Assembly: GCF_900176205.1 (NCBI RefSeq) | Contig: NZ_LT859959.1 | Coordinates: 6,623,001-6,687,000 of the forward strand | Direction: 5' to 3' | DNA from: Bradyrhizobium sp. ORS 285 | GTDB lineage: Bacteria; Pseudomonadota; Alphaproteobacteria; Rhizobiales; Xanthobacteraceae | DNA length: 64,000 bases | In this document: positions 16,904 through 25,833 of the stretch, piece after piece | Numbering within the stretch: position 1 is the first letter of the stretch | Layout of the letters: every line of letters begins with the position of its first letter | Position numbers and translations under genes: made by a program | The notes under the pieces: generated by a model | Database searches by the model: none | What the model was told of the DNA's origin: nothing | The model's input: the letters and a program-made list of their open reading frames with translations, nothing else

Positions 16904-17001
16904 GGATCTCCGATCAAGCGTTGGTGTGCGCTCAGGCACGGCTTATTAGGAACGAATCCTATAAGCAGTGGTCCAGCGGTGATTGCTGCTTCGCAACAGG
17001 C

Positions 17002-18228
17002 TCACGCCGGAGCTTGCACAGGCGCTGACGCTTGCTGCGTTTTCGGGAACGGCCTGAACGTCATCATCATCAGGACGGCGCCGAGGCCCATCACCCAGGA
17101 GCCGACATAGAGCCACGTGTAGCTGGCAAAGCTGTCGTAGATCAGGCCGCCGGCGAGCGGGCCGGTCGCCATCCCCAGGCTGCCGGCCATCGCGGTGCCG
17201 CCGATCACCGTGCCCATGATGCCTTGCGGAAAGTTGTCGCGCGCGATGGAGGCGTAGAGCGGCATCGTGCCGGCATAGAGGAAGCCGAAGGTGGCGGCGA
17301 CGGCGTAGAACGCGGCGAGACCGCGCACGGCCACATAGGCGAGCGCGCCGAACGCCTGCGCCAGCAGGCCGAGGACGAGCACACGCTTGGCGCCGAAGCG
17401 GTCACCGAGCAGGCCGAAGGCGATGCGGCCGCCGAGGCCGGCGAGGCCCTCGACGCTGTAGATCGTCACCGCCGCCATCAGCGGGATGCCGCACGTGACG
17501 GCGTAGCTGACGGTGTGGATGATCGGGCCCGAATGGGTGGCGCAGCAGAAGAAGTTGGTGGCGAGCAGGATCAGGAATTGCGGCGAGCGCAGCGCCGCCG
17601 ATCGCGTCATCTCGGGCGGGCCGGCCGCGGGACCGGACGCGACGATGTCGCCCGGCGCTGACGCCGGCGGACGGCCGACCAGCAGCGAGGTGGGGATCAT
17701 GATGGCGGCGACGATCGCGGCGATGCACTGCATCGCGGTACGCCAATCATAGGTCGAGACGAGCCAGGCCGCGAGCGGCGACATCGTCATCGGCGCCACG
17801 CCCATGCCGGCCGACACCAAGGACACCGCGAGGCTGCGATGGCTGTCGAACCAGCCGGTGACGGTCGCCATGACCGGCGGGAAGATCGCCGCGGTCGCCA
17901 CGCCTGCGATCAGGCCGAACAGCAACTGAAACATCAGTAGCGAGGATGTCAGGCTGGCCAGCAGAAGACTTAGCGCGAGCAGGGTCGAGCCGATCAGCAG
18001 CACGGGGCGCGGTCCGATGCGATCGGACAGCGTGCCCCAGGCCATGCTGGTGCAGGCCATTGCCAGAAAGCCGATCGTCAGCGCGCTGGAGATGCCGGCG
18101 ACCGACCAGCCGGTTGCGGCAGCCATCGGCTTGAGGAACACCGGCAGCGAGAACAGGCCGCCGACGGCGACGCAACCGAGCACGCCTCCCGCCGCCACGA
18201 TCACCCAGCGATAATACGATATGGTCAT
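17002..18228 (-). CDS. MFS transporter, monocarboxylate/oxalate-formate antiporter type
   Basis: 408 residues from the ATG at 18228, which has GGAGA six bases upstream; the frame is open further up without a better start. Twelve hydrophobic segments are visible. The loop between segments 2 and 3 reads WGTLSDRIGPRPVL, the MFS signature G-x-x-x-D-R-x-G-x-R/K. The N-terminal organisation (WVIVAAGGVLGC, LPVFLKPMAAATGWS) is that of the oxalate:formate antiporter and monocarboxylate subgroup. It should move a small organic acid across the inner membrane. Substrate unknown; neighbours are unrelated. Confidence 0.85.
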   Translation of the reverse strand: MTISYYRWVIVAAGGVLGCVAVGGLFSLPVFLKPMAAATGWSVAGISSALTIGFLAMACTSMAWGTLSDRIGPRPVLLIGSTLLALSLLLASLTSSLLMFQLLFGLIAGVATAAIFPPVMATVTGWFDSHRSLAVSLVSAGMGVAPMTMSPLAAWLVSTYDWRTAMQCIAAIVAAIMIPTSLLVGRPPASAPGDIVASGPAAGPPEMTRSAALRSPQFLILLATNFFCCATHSGPIIHTVSYAVTCGIPLMAAVTIYSVEGLAGLGGRIAFGLLGDRFGAKRVLVLGLLAQAFGALAYVAVRGLAAFYAVAATFGFLYAGTMPLYASIARDNFPQGIMGTVIGGTAMAGSLGMATGPLAGGLIYDSFASYTWLYVGSWVMGLGAVLMMMTFRPFPKTQQASAPVQAPA

Positions 18229-18379
18229 CAATTGTCTCCGTCCTCTTCGGTGAGAAGACGTCCGGAAGATCGCCTGGACGACAGAAGACCGCAAATTATT
18301 CAGGGCAGCACGACCGAACCGGAACCGCGGGAGATCGCGACATCAATCGCTGCGACAACGCGTCAATGATCGTAGCGCG

Positions 18380-19807
18380 TCAACTCATCAGGTCCCAGAA
18401 GCTCGCCTTGCGACCATGCTCGAACTTCAGGCGCGCGAGATAGGCCGCATGCGGCTCGAACTCGCCGAAATCCGCGATGATCGCGGCGAGGCTGCCGCAT
18501 TCGAGCACATGCCTGGCGGCATGGCGATAGCGGCCGGTGCGGCTCCCCTGCAGCGTGTCGTCGATCATCGCGCGCAGCAGCAGCGTGGCCGCGAGCGGAT
18601 GCTTGCCGGCGAGCGCATCCGCAGCCGGCGCGAGCACGTGATAGGCCTCGCCATTCAGCTCCCGGCTGCGTCCAAGCACGAGCTTCGCGGCGCGATCCAG
18701 CGCCGGCCAGCGAATCAGGAAGTCGAGCGCCCATATCATCCGTGGAAACTGCTCGACGTGATCGAGGGCGCGCCGTTCGGCCTCGACGTCGTCGAAGTCC
18801 GGCAGGCGCTTGAGATGAGCTCGCAGTTGCCTTGCGTCGAGGCTGCGCGCGAAGCATGCCCAGCGTGCCGCCTGCGCGTCCTCGCTGCGCCCGAGGCCGT
18901 CGAGCACCTGGATGCGCGCATCCTCCCAGTCCGGATCGGGACGGCTGGGATTGCGAAGCTCGGCGGCGTCGAGGACCTGCAGCGCCTCCGCGCCTCGCCC
19001 GACCGCCAACAGCCGCAGGGCGATCTCGGCGGAAATCTCGGAGCGGCGCGCCTCCGTGTCATCGAATTGCGCGATGTAGAGCTCGACGTCATGGGTCGCA
19101 TCCGCGATGGCCAGCAGCGCCGAGCGGGCATTGCTGGTGCGGCGGCGCTGCTCCTCCTCCTGCTCGTAGAGGCCGTCGCTGCTGCCCCAACCGGCGGATC
19201 TGCGCTGGGTATGCGCGGTGCGTTCGACCGGTGTCTTCGCAAACGCGATGAAGCGCTGCTTGAGATGATCAAGGCCGGGCCCGCCGAGCGCCGGCGCCAC
19301 GCTCTCGATCAGATCGCCATATTGGCCGTAGGCGTTGCGGTCGACGGCGATGAAGACGCGGTCGGCCAGTGCAATGGGATCGGCCTTGGCCAGCTGCGCC
19401 AGCGGTCCGAGATCAGCGCAGGCCGCGCAGAAGATGTCGTGAAGCACCCCGTCGCTGTCGTCACAGCGGCCGAGGACGCCGTTCGCCAGATCCATGAATT
19501 GCCACATCAGCTCCAGGGCTGCTGGAGAATCGTTTTCCGCCACTTGCTTGGTGATGCTGCCGCGCAGCGCTTCGAGGTCCCCGGCCAGCGGACGCAGCTT
19601 GTTGCGCTCGAGAAAGGTGGTGGCGCGGCCGATCTGCGCCAGCCGCTTGCGCAGTTCGGTTGCGAGCTTGGTGGGCGTCGCGATCTCGAGCTTCAGGCGC
19701 CGCTTGATGGCCGCATCGCGCTCGGCGACCTCGAGCAGCAGCTCGGCGAGGCGCTGCGCCCCGAGCTGCTCCAGGGCCTTGGCAGTCAGTGGCGTGCTGG
19801 AGGCCAT
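18380..19807 (-). CDS. DUF6880 family protein
   Basis: 475 residues, soluble, almost all helical. The start (LTAKALEQLGAQRLAELLLE), the repeated helix pairs and the C-terminal segment with HARHVLECGSLA-like sequence match the DUF6880 family of Rhizobiales proteins of unknown role. The middle, with RLLAVGRGAEALQVLDAAEL, resembles TPR-like helical repeats, which suggests a scaffold or protein-binding function. No catalytic motif is visible. It ends 151 bases before the MFS gene and starts 16 bases after the stop of the gene behind it, so it may be co-transcribed with the ModA-like gene at 19824-20513. Confidence 0.75.
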   Translation of the reverse strand: MASSTPLTAKALEQLGAQRLAELLLEVAERDAAIKRRLKLEIATPTKLATELRKRLAQIGRATTFLERNKLRPLAGDLEALRGSITKQVAENDSPAALELMWQFMDLANGVLGRCDDSDGVLHDIFCAACADLGPLAQLAKADPIALADRVFIAVDRNAYGQYGDLIESVAPALGGPGLDHLKQRFIAFAKTPVERTAHTQRRSAGWGSSDGLYEQEEEQRRRTSNARSALLAIADATHDVELYIAQFDDTEARRSEISAEIALRLLAVGRGAEALQVLDAAELRNPSRPDPDWEDARIQVLDGLGRSEDAQAARWACFARSLDARQLRAHLKRLPDFDDVEAERRALDHVEQFPRMIWALDFLIRWPALDRAAKLVLGRSRELNGEAYHVLAPAADALAGKHPLAATLLLRAMIDDTLQGSRTGRYRHAARHVLECGSLAAIIADFGEFEPHAAYLARLKFEHGRKASFWDLMS

Positions 19808-19823
19808 CGCAGCCCTCGTTGGT

Positions 19824-20513
19824 TTACAGAGGGGTCATGCCGTGCTGGCGCTTGGTCTCGGCAGTCTCCTCGGAGACGAGATATTCGATGAAGGCGCGGG
19901 CCGCGTCGGGATGCGCGCCGGCCTTGCACAAGGCGGCGGCGAACACAGTGCCCGGCTGCAGCGCCTCGGGTAGCAGGCCGACGATGTCGATGCCGGGGGC
20001 ACCGAGCATCTCGCTGAGCTGCTGGAAGCCGACATCGACCTCGCCATCGGCGAGCAGCTTGGCGACGGGAATGCCGGGCTTGGCCTGCACCAGACGCGAG
20101 GCGCCCTCGCTCTCCAGGCCCCAGTCGCGGGCGAGCTTCTGCACGTGGGTGCCGCTCGGGCCGGTGGAGATGCCGATCGCCTTGGCAGTCTCCATCGCCT
20201 TGCGCACGGCGGCCTCGTCGAGCGGATCGGGCTTTGCAGCACCCGCGCGCACCGCCATCGCCATTGGTGATTCCGCGATCTCGATGATGCTGCCCGGCAC
20301 GAGATGGCCGTCGGCCTCGAGCTTCTGCAGCGCGTCGGAGGCGAGCACCGCGAAGTCGAACGCCTCGCCGGCGCGGATGCGCTTGGCGGCATCGACGCCG
20401 CCGACGGATTCGATGGTGATCACCTCCCCGGTCGCCTCCTCATAGGCGGCCGCGAGCTCGGCCAGGATCTGCCGGGTCGCCATCGAGGAAATGCCGGCGG
20501 CGGTGACGCTCAT
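19824..20513 (-). CDS. ModA-like substrate-binding protein without signal peptide
   Basis: 229 residues with the fold signature of the molybdate-binding-like group: ILAELAAAYEEATGEVITIE, VGGVDAAKRIRAGEAFDFAV and a late hinge region LADGEVDVGFQQLSEML. Periplasmic members begin with a signal peptide. Here the N-terminus (MSVTAAGISSMATRQIL) goes straight into the first domain, so the protein appears cytosolic. Known cytosolic relatives exist as annotated substrate-binding proteins of unknown use. No permease or ATPase lies nearby. The ligand could be an oxyanion or an organic acid; the sequence does not say. Confidence 0.75.
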   Translation of the reverse strand: MSVTAAGISSMATRQILAELAAAYEEATGEVITIESVGGVDAAKRIRAGEAFDFAVLASDALQKLEADGHLVPGSIIEIAESPMAMAVRAGAAKPDPLDEAAVRKAMETAKAIGISTGPSGTHVQKLARDWGLESEGASRLVQAKPGIPVAKLLADGEVDVGFQQLSEMLGAPGIDIVGLLPEALQPGTVFAAALCKAGAHPDAARAFIEYLVSEETAETKRQHGMTPL

Positions 20514-20641
20514 CGGGGGCTCCGTTCAAGATCGTTTGGCACGTAGACGCTTTTTGTGCGGGATTGCTATCCGATATGGCAAGCGGGACGGCGGAGCAAG
20601 ATGGCGGGATGCGACGGCCTCGCGACGAGCCCCGCTGCGCT

Positions 20642-20850
20642 CCCTCTCCCCGCCCTTCACGGGGAGAGGGTTGGGGTGAGGGGCAGCGGCGTCGGTGGTG
20701 TTCATTGGACACGGGACTTATGACGACGAGACTGCGGAAGCGCGACTCCATCGAAAATAGGTCCCTGCTTGTAGCAGACATCTGTCCGACAACTAAGTCT
20801 GCCCGCGTGGCTGCCCCTCACCCCGACCCTCTCCCCGTAAGAACGGAGCG
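20642..20850. repeat. Inverted pair of G-rich hairpin repeats
   Basis: A 28-base sequence (20660-20687, beginning CGGGGAGAGGG) recurs as its reverse complement at 20810-20837 with one mismatch. The left copy also forms a tight hairpin with CCCTCTCCCCG at 20642-20652. This is a common intergenic repeat type of rhizobial chromosomes, and a related hairpin lies at 32569-32600. The pair fills most of the gap between two leftward genes and probably also acts as a transcription barrier. Confidence 0.7.
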
Positions 20851-20919
20851 AGGGAGCGCACCGCACGTGCTGAAACATGGCGCGTCTCCATGACGACGAT
20901 GTAGTCGCGCCGGGGGCTC

Positions 20920-22956
20920 CTACTTCGGCACACTCTCAAGATCCTCCAGCCACGCCGTGGCATTGCCGTCAGACGGCGCGCGCCAGTCGCCGCGGGGGGA
21001 CAGGGCGCCGCCAGCGACGACCTTGGGGCCGTTGGGCATCGCCGAGCGCTTGAACTGGCTGAAGGCGAAGAAGCGCTTGAGGAAGACCTCCAGCCATTTC
21101 CTGATGTCGCCGAGCGCATAGGCGTTGCGCTTGTCATCCGGGAAATGCGGCGGCCAGGCGCCGTCGCGCGCGTCCTTCCATGCGTGATGCGCCATGAAGG
21201 CGATCTTCGACGGGCGCATGCCGTAGCGCAGCGTGTAGAACAGATTGAAGTCCTGCAACTCATAGGGGCCGATCGCGGCCTGCGTGCTCTGCGGCGTCTC
21301 GCCGTCCTTTACCGGCACCAGCTCCGGCGAGATCTCCGCCGACAGCACCGCCTCAAGCGTGCGGTCGACGTCGGCCGAGAACTGATGCGAGGCGATGACC
21401 CAGCGGATGAGATGCTGGATCAGCGTCTTCGGCACGCCGGCATTGACGTTGTAGTGCGACATCTGATCGCCGACGCCATAGGTACACCAACCGAGCGCGA
21501 GCTCGGAGAGATCGCCGGTGCCGAGCACCAGGCCGCCCCGGTCATTGGCGAGGCGGAACAGATAATCGGTGCGCAGGCCCGCCTGCACATTCTCGAAGGT
21601 GACGTCGTAGACCTCCTCGCCGCGACCGAAGGGATGGCCGATGTCCTTGAGCATCTGCGTCGCCGTTGGGCGGATGTCGAGCTCGGCGGCGCTGACCTCG
21701 AGCGACGTCATCAGTGCGTGCGCGTAGGACTTGCTCTGCGCGCCCGTGGCGAAGCCAGGCATCGTGTAAGCAAGGATATTGGTGCGGGGCAGGCCGAGCA
21801 GGTCCATCGCTTTGGCGGCGACGATCAGCGCGTGCGTGGAATCGAGGCCGCCGGAGACGCCGATCACGATGCGCTTGGTGCCGGTGGCGCGCAGCCGCTG
21901 CGTCAGGCCGGCGACCTGGATGTTGTAGGCCTCGTAGCAGTCCTGATCGAGCCGCGCGGGATCGCTGGGCACGAAGGGGAAGCGCTCGATGCTGCGCCTG
22001 AAGCCGATGTCGCCCTCGGCCGGCTGCAGCTCGAAGCCGATGCGGCGCCAATGCTCGCCGCTGTCATGTGCACGCGCGTTGTCGTCGAACGTGCCCATCA
22101 GCGCGCGCTCCTGGCGCAGCAGGTCGAGATCGACGTCGGCGAAGATGGTCTGGCCGGTCTGGCGGAAGCGCTCGCTCTCGGCGAGCAGCACGCCGTTCTC
22201 GAAGATCGAGGTCTGGCCGTCCCAGGACAGGTCCGTGGTCGATTCGCCGACGCCGGCGGCCGCATAGATGTAGGCGGCGAGGCAGCGCGCCGACGTCGAA
22301 CGGCACAGCAGCGAGCGGGACTCGGCGCGGCCGACGGTGATCGGGCTGCCGGAGAGATTGGCGAGCACGGTGGCGCCGGCGAGCGCAAGTTCGGAGGCCG
22401 GCGTGATCGGGATCCACATGTCCTCGCAGATCTCGACGCCGATCACGAGGCCGGGGACATCGGCGGCCGCGAACAAGAGGTCGGTGCCGAACGGCGCCAT
22501 GGTCTCGGCGACTTCGATCATCTCGCCGCGGAGGCCGGCGCCTGAGGCGAAGTGGCGGCCTTCGTAGAACTCGCGATAGGTCGGCAGATAGCTCTTCGGG
22601 ATGACGCCGAGCACCTCGCCGCGATGAATGACGACGGCGCAATTGTAGACGCGATGCGCGAAACGCAGCGGCGCGCCGACGATCAACACCGGCATCAGAT
22701 CGTGCGAGGCTTCGACCAAAGTGAGCAGCCCGCGCTGGACGGCATCGAGCAGCGGGTCCTGCTTGACGAGGTCCTCGATGGCGTAGCCGGACAAGCACAG
22801 CTCGGGGAACACCGCGACCGCCGCGCCCTGGTCATGACAGGCGCGCGCGGCGGCCAGGATCGCCGCCGCATTGGCGGTCGGATTGGCGACGCTGGAGGCC
22901 GTGACGCAGGCGGCGACGCGGGCGAAGCCGTGGCGGTAGATCGAATGGAAATTCAT
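20920..22956 (-). CDS. nadE: Glutamine-dependent NAD+ synthetase
   Basis: 678 residues from the ATG at 22956, preceded by AGGAGA. The upstream in-frame ATGs have no ribosome site, and this start gives the usual length of about 680. The N-terminal nitrilase-type glutaminase domain shows [16 protein letters not shown] (catalytic Glu) and [13 protein letters not shown] (catalytic Cys). The C-terminal synthetase domain has the PP-loop [17 protein letters not shown] and [16 protein letters not shown]. The enzyme makes NAD+ from deamido-NAD+, ATP and glutamine in the cytosol, with ammonia passed between the domains. The gene stands alone and is divergent from the SDR gene at 23135. The match to the family is complete. 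Confidence 0.96.
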   Translation of the reverse strand: MNFHSIYRHGFARVAACVTASSVANPTANAAAILAAARACHDQGAAVAVFPELCLSGYAIEDLVKQDPLLDAVQRGLLTLVEASHDLMPVLIVGAPLRFAHRVYNCAVVIHRGEVLGVIPKSYLPTYREFYEGRHFASGAGLRGEMIEVAETMAPFGTDLLFAAADVPGLVIGVEICEDMWIPITPASELALAGATVLANLSGSPITVGRAESRSLLCRSTSARCLAAYIYAAAGVGESTTDLSWDGQTSIFENGVLLAESERFRQTGQTIFADVDLDLLRQERALMGTFDDNARAHDSGEHWRRIGFELQPAEGDIGFRRSIERFPFVPSDPARLDQDCYEAYNIQVAGLTQRLRATGTKRIVIGVSGGLDSTHALIVAAKAMDLLGLPRTNILAYTMPGFATGAQSKSYAHALMTSLEVSAAELDIRPTATQMLKDIGHPFGRGEEVYDVTFENVQAGLRTDYLFRLANDRGGLVLGTGDLSELALGWCTYGVGDQMSHYNVNAGVPKTLIQHLIRWVIASHQFSADVDRTLEAVLSAEISPELVPVKDGETPQSTQAAIGPYELQDFNLFYTLRYGMRPSKIAFMAHHAWKDARDGAWPPHFPDDKRNAYALGDIRKWLEVFLKRFFAFSQFKRSAMPNGPKVVAGGALSPRGDWRAPSDGNATAWLEDLESVPK

Positions 22957-23134
22957 CGGGCAGTCCATCTCCTGTCGCCTGATCATACGACATGTTCCAT
23001 GACGGGAGCCATGACAAGGGCGGCAGGTCAGTACCGCCACATCTGCAGGCTGCGCCACCTTGCGGACGGGCCTCATTTGATTTGCGCCGGTCGCCGGATG
23101 CCGGATAGATCGGGGCTCCCACGCGAGCAAACGC

Positions 23135-23986
23135 ATGAACCTGTTCGTCATCGGCTTCGGCTATTCCGCCCAGCGTTTCGTCGATCTGCATGGCGGCGAC
23201 TTCGCTGATATCAGCGGCACCGTTCGGAGCGCCGATAAGCGCGCGCAGCTCGCGCGTGATGGGCTCGACCTGTTCGACGGGACGACGCCTGCCGCCGCGA
23301 CGCTCAAGAAGGCCGCCGAGGCGGATGTGGTGCTGATCTCGGCGCCGCCCGGCGCCGGCGACGATCCCGCGCTGACCCATTTCGGGGATGCGATCACGTC
23401 CGGTCGCGCGCGCGTCGTGTATCTCTCGACCGTCGGCGTCTATGGCGACCACCAGGGCGCCTGGATCGACGAGGACACGCCGCTGGCGCCGGAGCACGGC
23501 CGGGTGCAGGCCCGCGTCCGCGTCGAGGAGGCGTGGAGACGCCGGATCGGCGACCGGCTGGCGGTGCTCCGGCTCGGCGGCATCTACGGCCCCGGCCGCA
23601 ACGCGCTGGTCGAGCTGCGCGCCGGCCGGGCGCGGCGCATCGTCAAGCCGGGCCAGGTGTTCAACCGCATCCATGTCGACGACATCGCCGGCGCCATCCT
23701 GGGCGCGATCCGGCGCGAGACGGGCGGCGCCTGGAACATCGTCGACGACGAGCCGGCGCCGCCGCAGGACGTCACCGCCTATGCCGCAAACTTGATGGGC
23801 ATCGCCCCGCCGCCGGAGCTGCCGTTCGACAGCGCCGAGCTGTCGCCGATGGCGAAAAGCTTCTACGCCAGCAACCGGCGGATCCGGAACGCCAGGGCCA
23901 AGCAGGATCTCGGGATGGTGTTCGCCTATCCGACCTATCGCGCAGGCCTGGATGCGCTGTGGGCGGCGGGCGAGGGGCGCAGCTGA
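23135..23986 (+). CDS. SDR-family NAD(P)-binding protein (YeeZ-like)
   Basis: 283 residues starting MNLFVIGFGYSAQRFV, a variant G-x-G-x-x-A nucleotide loop at the very N-terminus as in YeeZ-type proteins. Further family points are VLISAPPGAGDDP, VVYLSTVGVYGDHQG at about residue 91 and VLRLGGIYGPGRN at about residue 146, followed by FNRIHVDDIAGAILGAI. The classical Tyr of the Y-x-x-x-K pair is in VYGDHQG, but the Lys is absent, as in atypical SDRs. The substrate is unknown. It is divergent from nadE with a 178-base gap. Confidence 0.82.
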   Translation: MNLFVIGFGYSAQRFVDLHGGDFADISGTVRSADKRAQLARDGLDLFDGTTPAAATLKKAAEADVVLISAPPGAGDDPALTHFGDAITSGRARVVYLSTVGVYGDHQGAWIDEDTPLAPEHGRVQARVRVEEAWRRRIGDRLAVLRLGGIYGPGRNALVELRAGRARRIVKPGQVFNRIHVDDIAGAILGAIRRETGGAWNIVDDEPAPPQDVTAYAANLMGIAPPPELPFDSAELSPMAKSFYASNRRIRNARAKQDLGMVFAYPTYRAGLDALWAAGEGRS

Positions 23987-24109
23987 GGCGGGAGATTTTG
24001 CCGGGGGTGGGAAACCTTTCACGCCACCAGCGATTGCACCGAACAGAGATTGTCATGCGGGGCTGACGCGACTGCACGTCGTGCGGCCCTCACGCAAAGG
24101 ATGTTCGAC

Positions 24110-24589
24110 ATGCAAGCCGACCACCCCATCACCTGGCTCACCTTCTTCACGCTTGCCGCCGGCATCGTCATTGCCGCCGGCGCCTTCCTGGCCTTCCTGC
24201 GCTCGCGGCACAACCGCGAGATCGCGGCGGTCGCACTCGAGGGCGACGGCCGCGGCCGTGGCATCGCGCCGTCGGGCGCGCTGCCCGAGCTCGGCGGCAT
24301 CTTCGTGCTCGCTTTGATTGTCGCCGGCCTGCTGGTGGCGGGCTACCAGAGCGGCGGCGCGACGCGTTTTGCCGGCGGTGACAAGCCGACCCCGGTTCCG
24401 ACCGCGCCGACCAACACGGACCGCGGCACCACGGTGGGCGCCGGTGCGGCGATCACCCCGCCGCAGGCGCCGACCATGACCCAGCCGGCCCGGCCCGATC
24501 CGGACCTGCGCACCGCCCCCGCCTCCTCGCCGACCGGTGCTGGCCCAGAGAGTGGCGGACATCCGGAGGCCAATCCGCCGGCCCGGTAA
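24110..24589 (+). CDS. Two-segment membrane protein with Pro-rich tail
   Basis: 159 residues from the ATG at 24110 (AAAGG nine bases upstream); an ATG at 24101 would leave no spacing. Two hydrophobic segments are clear: WLTFFTLAAGIVIAAGAFLA at about residues 9-28 and LGGIFVLALIVAGLLVAGY at about 60-78. The tail of about 80 residues is rich in Pro, Thr, Ala and Gly, and is probably flexible and periplasmic or cytosolic. No family recognised. A strong terminator follows the gene. Confidence 0.7.
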   Translation: MQADHPITWLTFFTLAAGIVIAAGAFLAFLRSRHNREIAAVALEGDGRGRGIAPSGALPELGGIFVLALIVAGLLVAGYQSGGATRFAGGDKPTPVPTAPTNTDRGTTVGAGAAITPPQAPTMTQPARPDPDLRTAPASSPTGAGPESGGHPEANPPAR

Positions 24590-24612
24590 AAACGGACCGT
24601 CCGAAAAGCACG

Positions 24613-24638
24613 AAGGCCGCGCTCAGCGCGGCCTTTTT
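24613..24638. terminator. Rho-independent terminator between convergent genes
   Basis: AAGGCCGCGC (24613-24622), a 3-base loop, then GCGCGGCCTT (24626-24635) running into TTTTT. It ends the plus-strand gene at 24589 and may also serve the leftward gene ending at 24665. Confidence 0.88.
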
Positions 24639-24664
24639 CATTCACACGGCATCCCAAAACCGCG

Positions 24665-25354
24665 TCAGATCATCGCCGCGACCTTGTCGAGGCCGATGGT
24701 GCGCGCGAGCCGCCGCACTTCGTCCTTCTGGTCGTCGCGGAGCTGCCAGAGCAGCGGCATGGCGGCCGACTTCAGCTGCTGCACCTCGTCGGAATCCGGA
24801 TCAATCGCGACGGCGCCCGGCTTGGCGGCACCCTGGCGCGTGCTGTGGATCTTGCGGGCGACGGCGCGCAGCGCGGTCTCGACCGCCGGCCAATAATATT
24901 CCTGGCTCGACGACAGCCGCAGGCGATCCTTGATGCCGGCGATCTGGGTGTCCGACAGCAGCGAATAGGCCTTCTGCACCTCCGGCTTCAGCGGGGCCGG
25001 CGCCGGCTCGCTCCGGGCGAGAATCTTCGACTTCGGCACCACCGGCTCGGTCGCAACCACCGCCGCGGCAGACGCCGAGGCTTTCGCCATCTCGGCCTCG
25101 GACGGCGCATAGGCGTAGGCCTGGCGGAGCGTCGTCTTCGGCGCGGCGGCCGGCTGCTGCGGCTCGGGAGCCGCAAGTGTGACCATGGCGAGACGGTCGC
25201 CCTTGGCTTCGCGGTTGGAGATCGGGCTCTTGGCGACGACTGCCGGCATCATCGCACCGGCCGAGGGCACGCTGTCCCGCATCAGGACGCTGGTCACGGC
25301 CGCGCCTGCGATCAGAACACCCAGCAAAGCGACAAAAGCGATCGACTTCGTCAC
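24665..25354 (-). CDS. Exported/anchored helical protein, LTXXQ-like C-terminus
   Basis: 229 residues from a GTG at 25354, which has GGAG seven bases upstream; an ATG at 25360 touches the GGAG and is less likely. The N-terminal hydrophobic stretch (SIAFVALLGVLIAGAAVTSV) is a signal or anchor. An Ala/Pro-rich linker follows to about residue 130. The C-terminal helical domain contains YSLLSDTQIAGIKDRLRLSS and WQLRDDQKDEVRRLARTIG, with the L-S/T-x-x-Q pairs of the Spy/LTXXQ type. I infer a periplasmic helical protein, perhaps chaperone-like. Function unproven. Confidence 0.7.
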   Translation of the reverse strand: MTKSIAFVALLGVLIAGAAVTSVLMRDSVPSAGAMMPAVVAKSPISNREAKGDRLAMVTLAAPEPQQPAAAPKTTLRQAYAYAPSEAEMAKASASAAAVVATEPVVPKSKILARSEPAPAPLKPEVQKAYSLLSDTQIAGIKDRLRLSSSQEYYWPAVETALRAVARKIHSTRQGAAKPGAVAIDPDSDEVQQLKSAAMPLLWQLRDDQKDEVRRLARTIGLDKVAAMI

Positions 25355-25479
25355 GCACATCTCCGTATTCCGGCCGACAGGCCGCACTTCGCCGTAAAGT
25401 GGGAGTTAATTAAGGCTATACGATGCCACAGAAACACCGAGGCCACCATTCCGCCCTGTGAACATGGCGGATATTTTTT

Positions 25480-25746
25480 TCACGCAGCAGAATAGAGCTC
25501 GGCCGGCATCTGCAGATCATAGGCAGCCTGGATGTCGGCGACGATGTCGGAGGCTTCCCACAGCGCGGCCGGTTCCACCGAGTGCAGGCTGATGGTCCAG
25601 TTCCCGCCGCGCGCCGTGCGCGGCACGCTCATGATGTCGAACTGTACGTTGCGGCACAGCGGATGGCGCTGCAGGGCATGACCGACCCGGATGCGGATCT
25701 CATCGAGCGTCACGCGCTCCTTGCCCTGTCCCAACTCGATTCCCAT
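25480..25746 (-). CDS. Small cytosolic protein of unknown function, possible CtrA target
   Basis: 88 residues (starting MGIELGQGKERVTLDEIRIR), soluble, with two Cys-free alpha/beta segments and one Cys in HPLCRNVQFD. DEIRIRVGHALQRHPLCRNV followed by GNWTISLHSVEPAALWEA and a helical tail reads like a compact ligand- or protein-binding domain. I do not recognise a named family, although similar short proteins seem usual in Bradyrhizobium. A complete CtrA-type box ends about 49 bases before the start codon, at almost the same distance as the box before minC, which suggests cell-cycle-linked expression. Confidence 0.7.
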   Translation of the reverse strand: MGIELGQGKERVTLDEIRIRVGHALQRHPLCRNVQFDIMSVPRTARGGNWTISLHSVEPAALWEASDIVADIQAAYDLQMPAELYSAA

Positions 25747-25794
25747 CGCGCAATTCCGCCAATCTCAAACTTGGCCGATTGTGGGATCGGATGG

Positions 25795-25809
25795 TTAATG
25801 CCCGCTTAA
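25795..25809 (-). promoter_or_regulatory. CtrA-type box TTAA-N7-TTAA
   Basis: TTAA at 25795-25798, seven bases, TTAA at 25806-25809. On the minus strand it reads TTAAGCGGGCATTAACCAT, which includes the TTAACCAT form of the CtrA consensus. It lies 49 bases upstream of the start of the 88-residue gene. TTAA words are rare in this GC-rich DNA. Confidence 0.6.
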
Positions 25810-25833
25810 GGAGAAAGGCCGTGTTTCTCCGCA

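Noticed and set aside
18416..19891. 491-codon frame antisense to the DUF6880 gene
   Set aside because: Composition and lack of domains mark it as a shadow frame; the sense strand has the family match.
21145..22545. 466-codon frame antisense to nadE
   Set aside because: High-GC DNA leaves long open antisense frames. The codon pattern and all family motifs belong to nadE.
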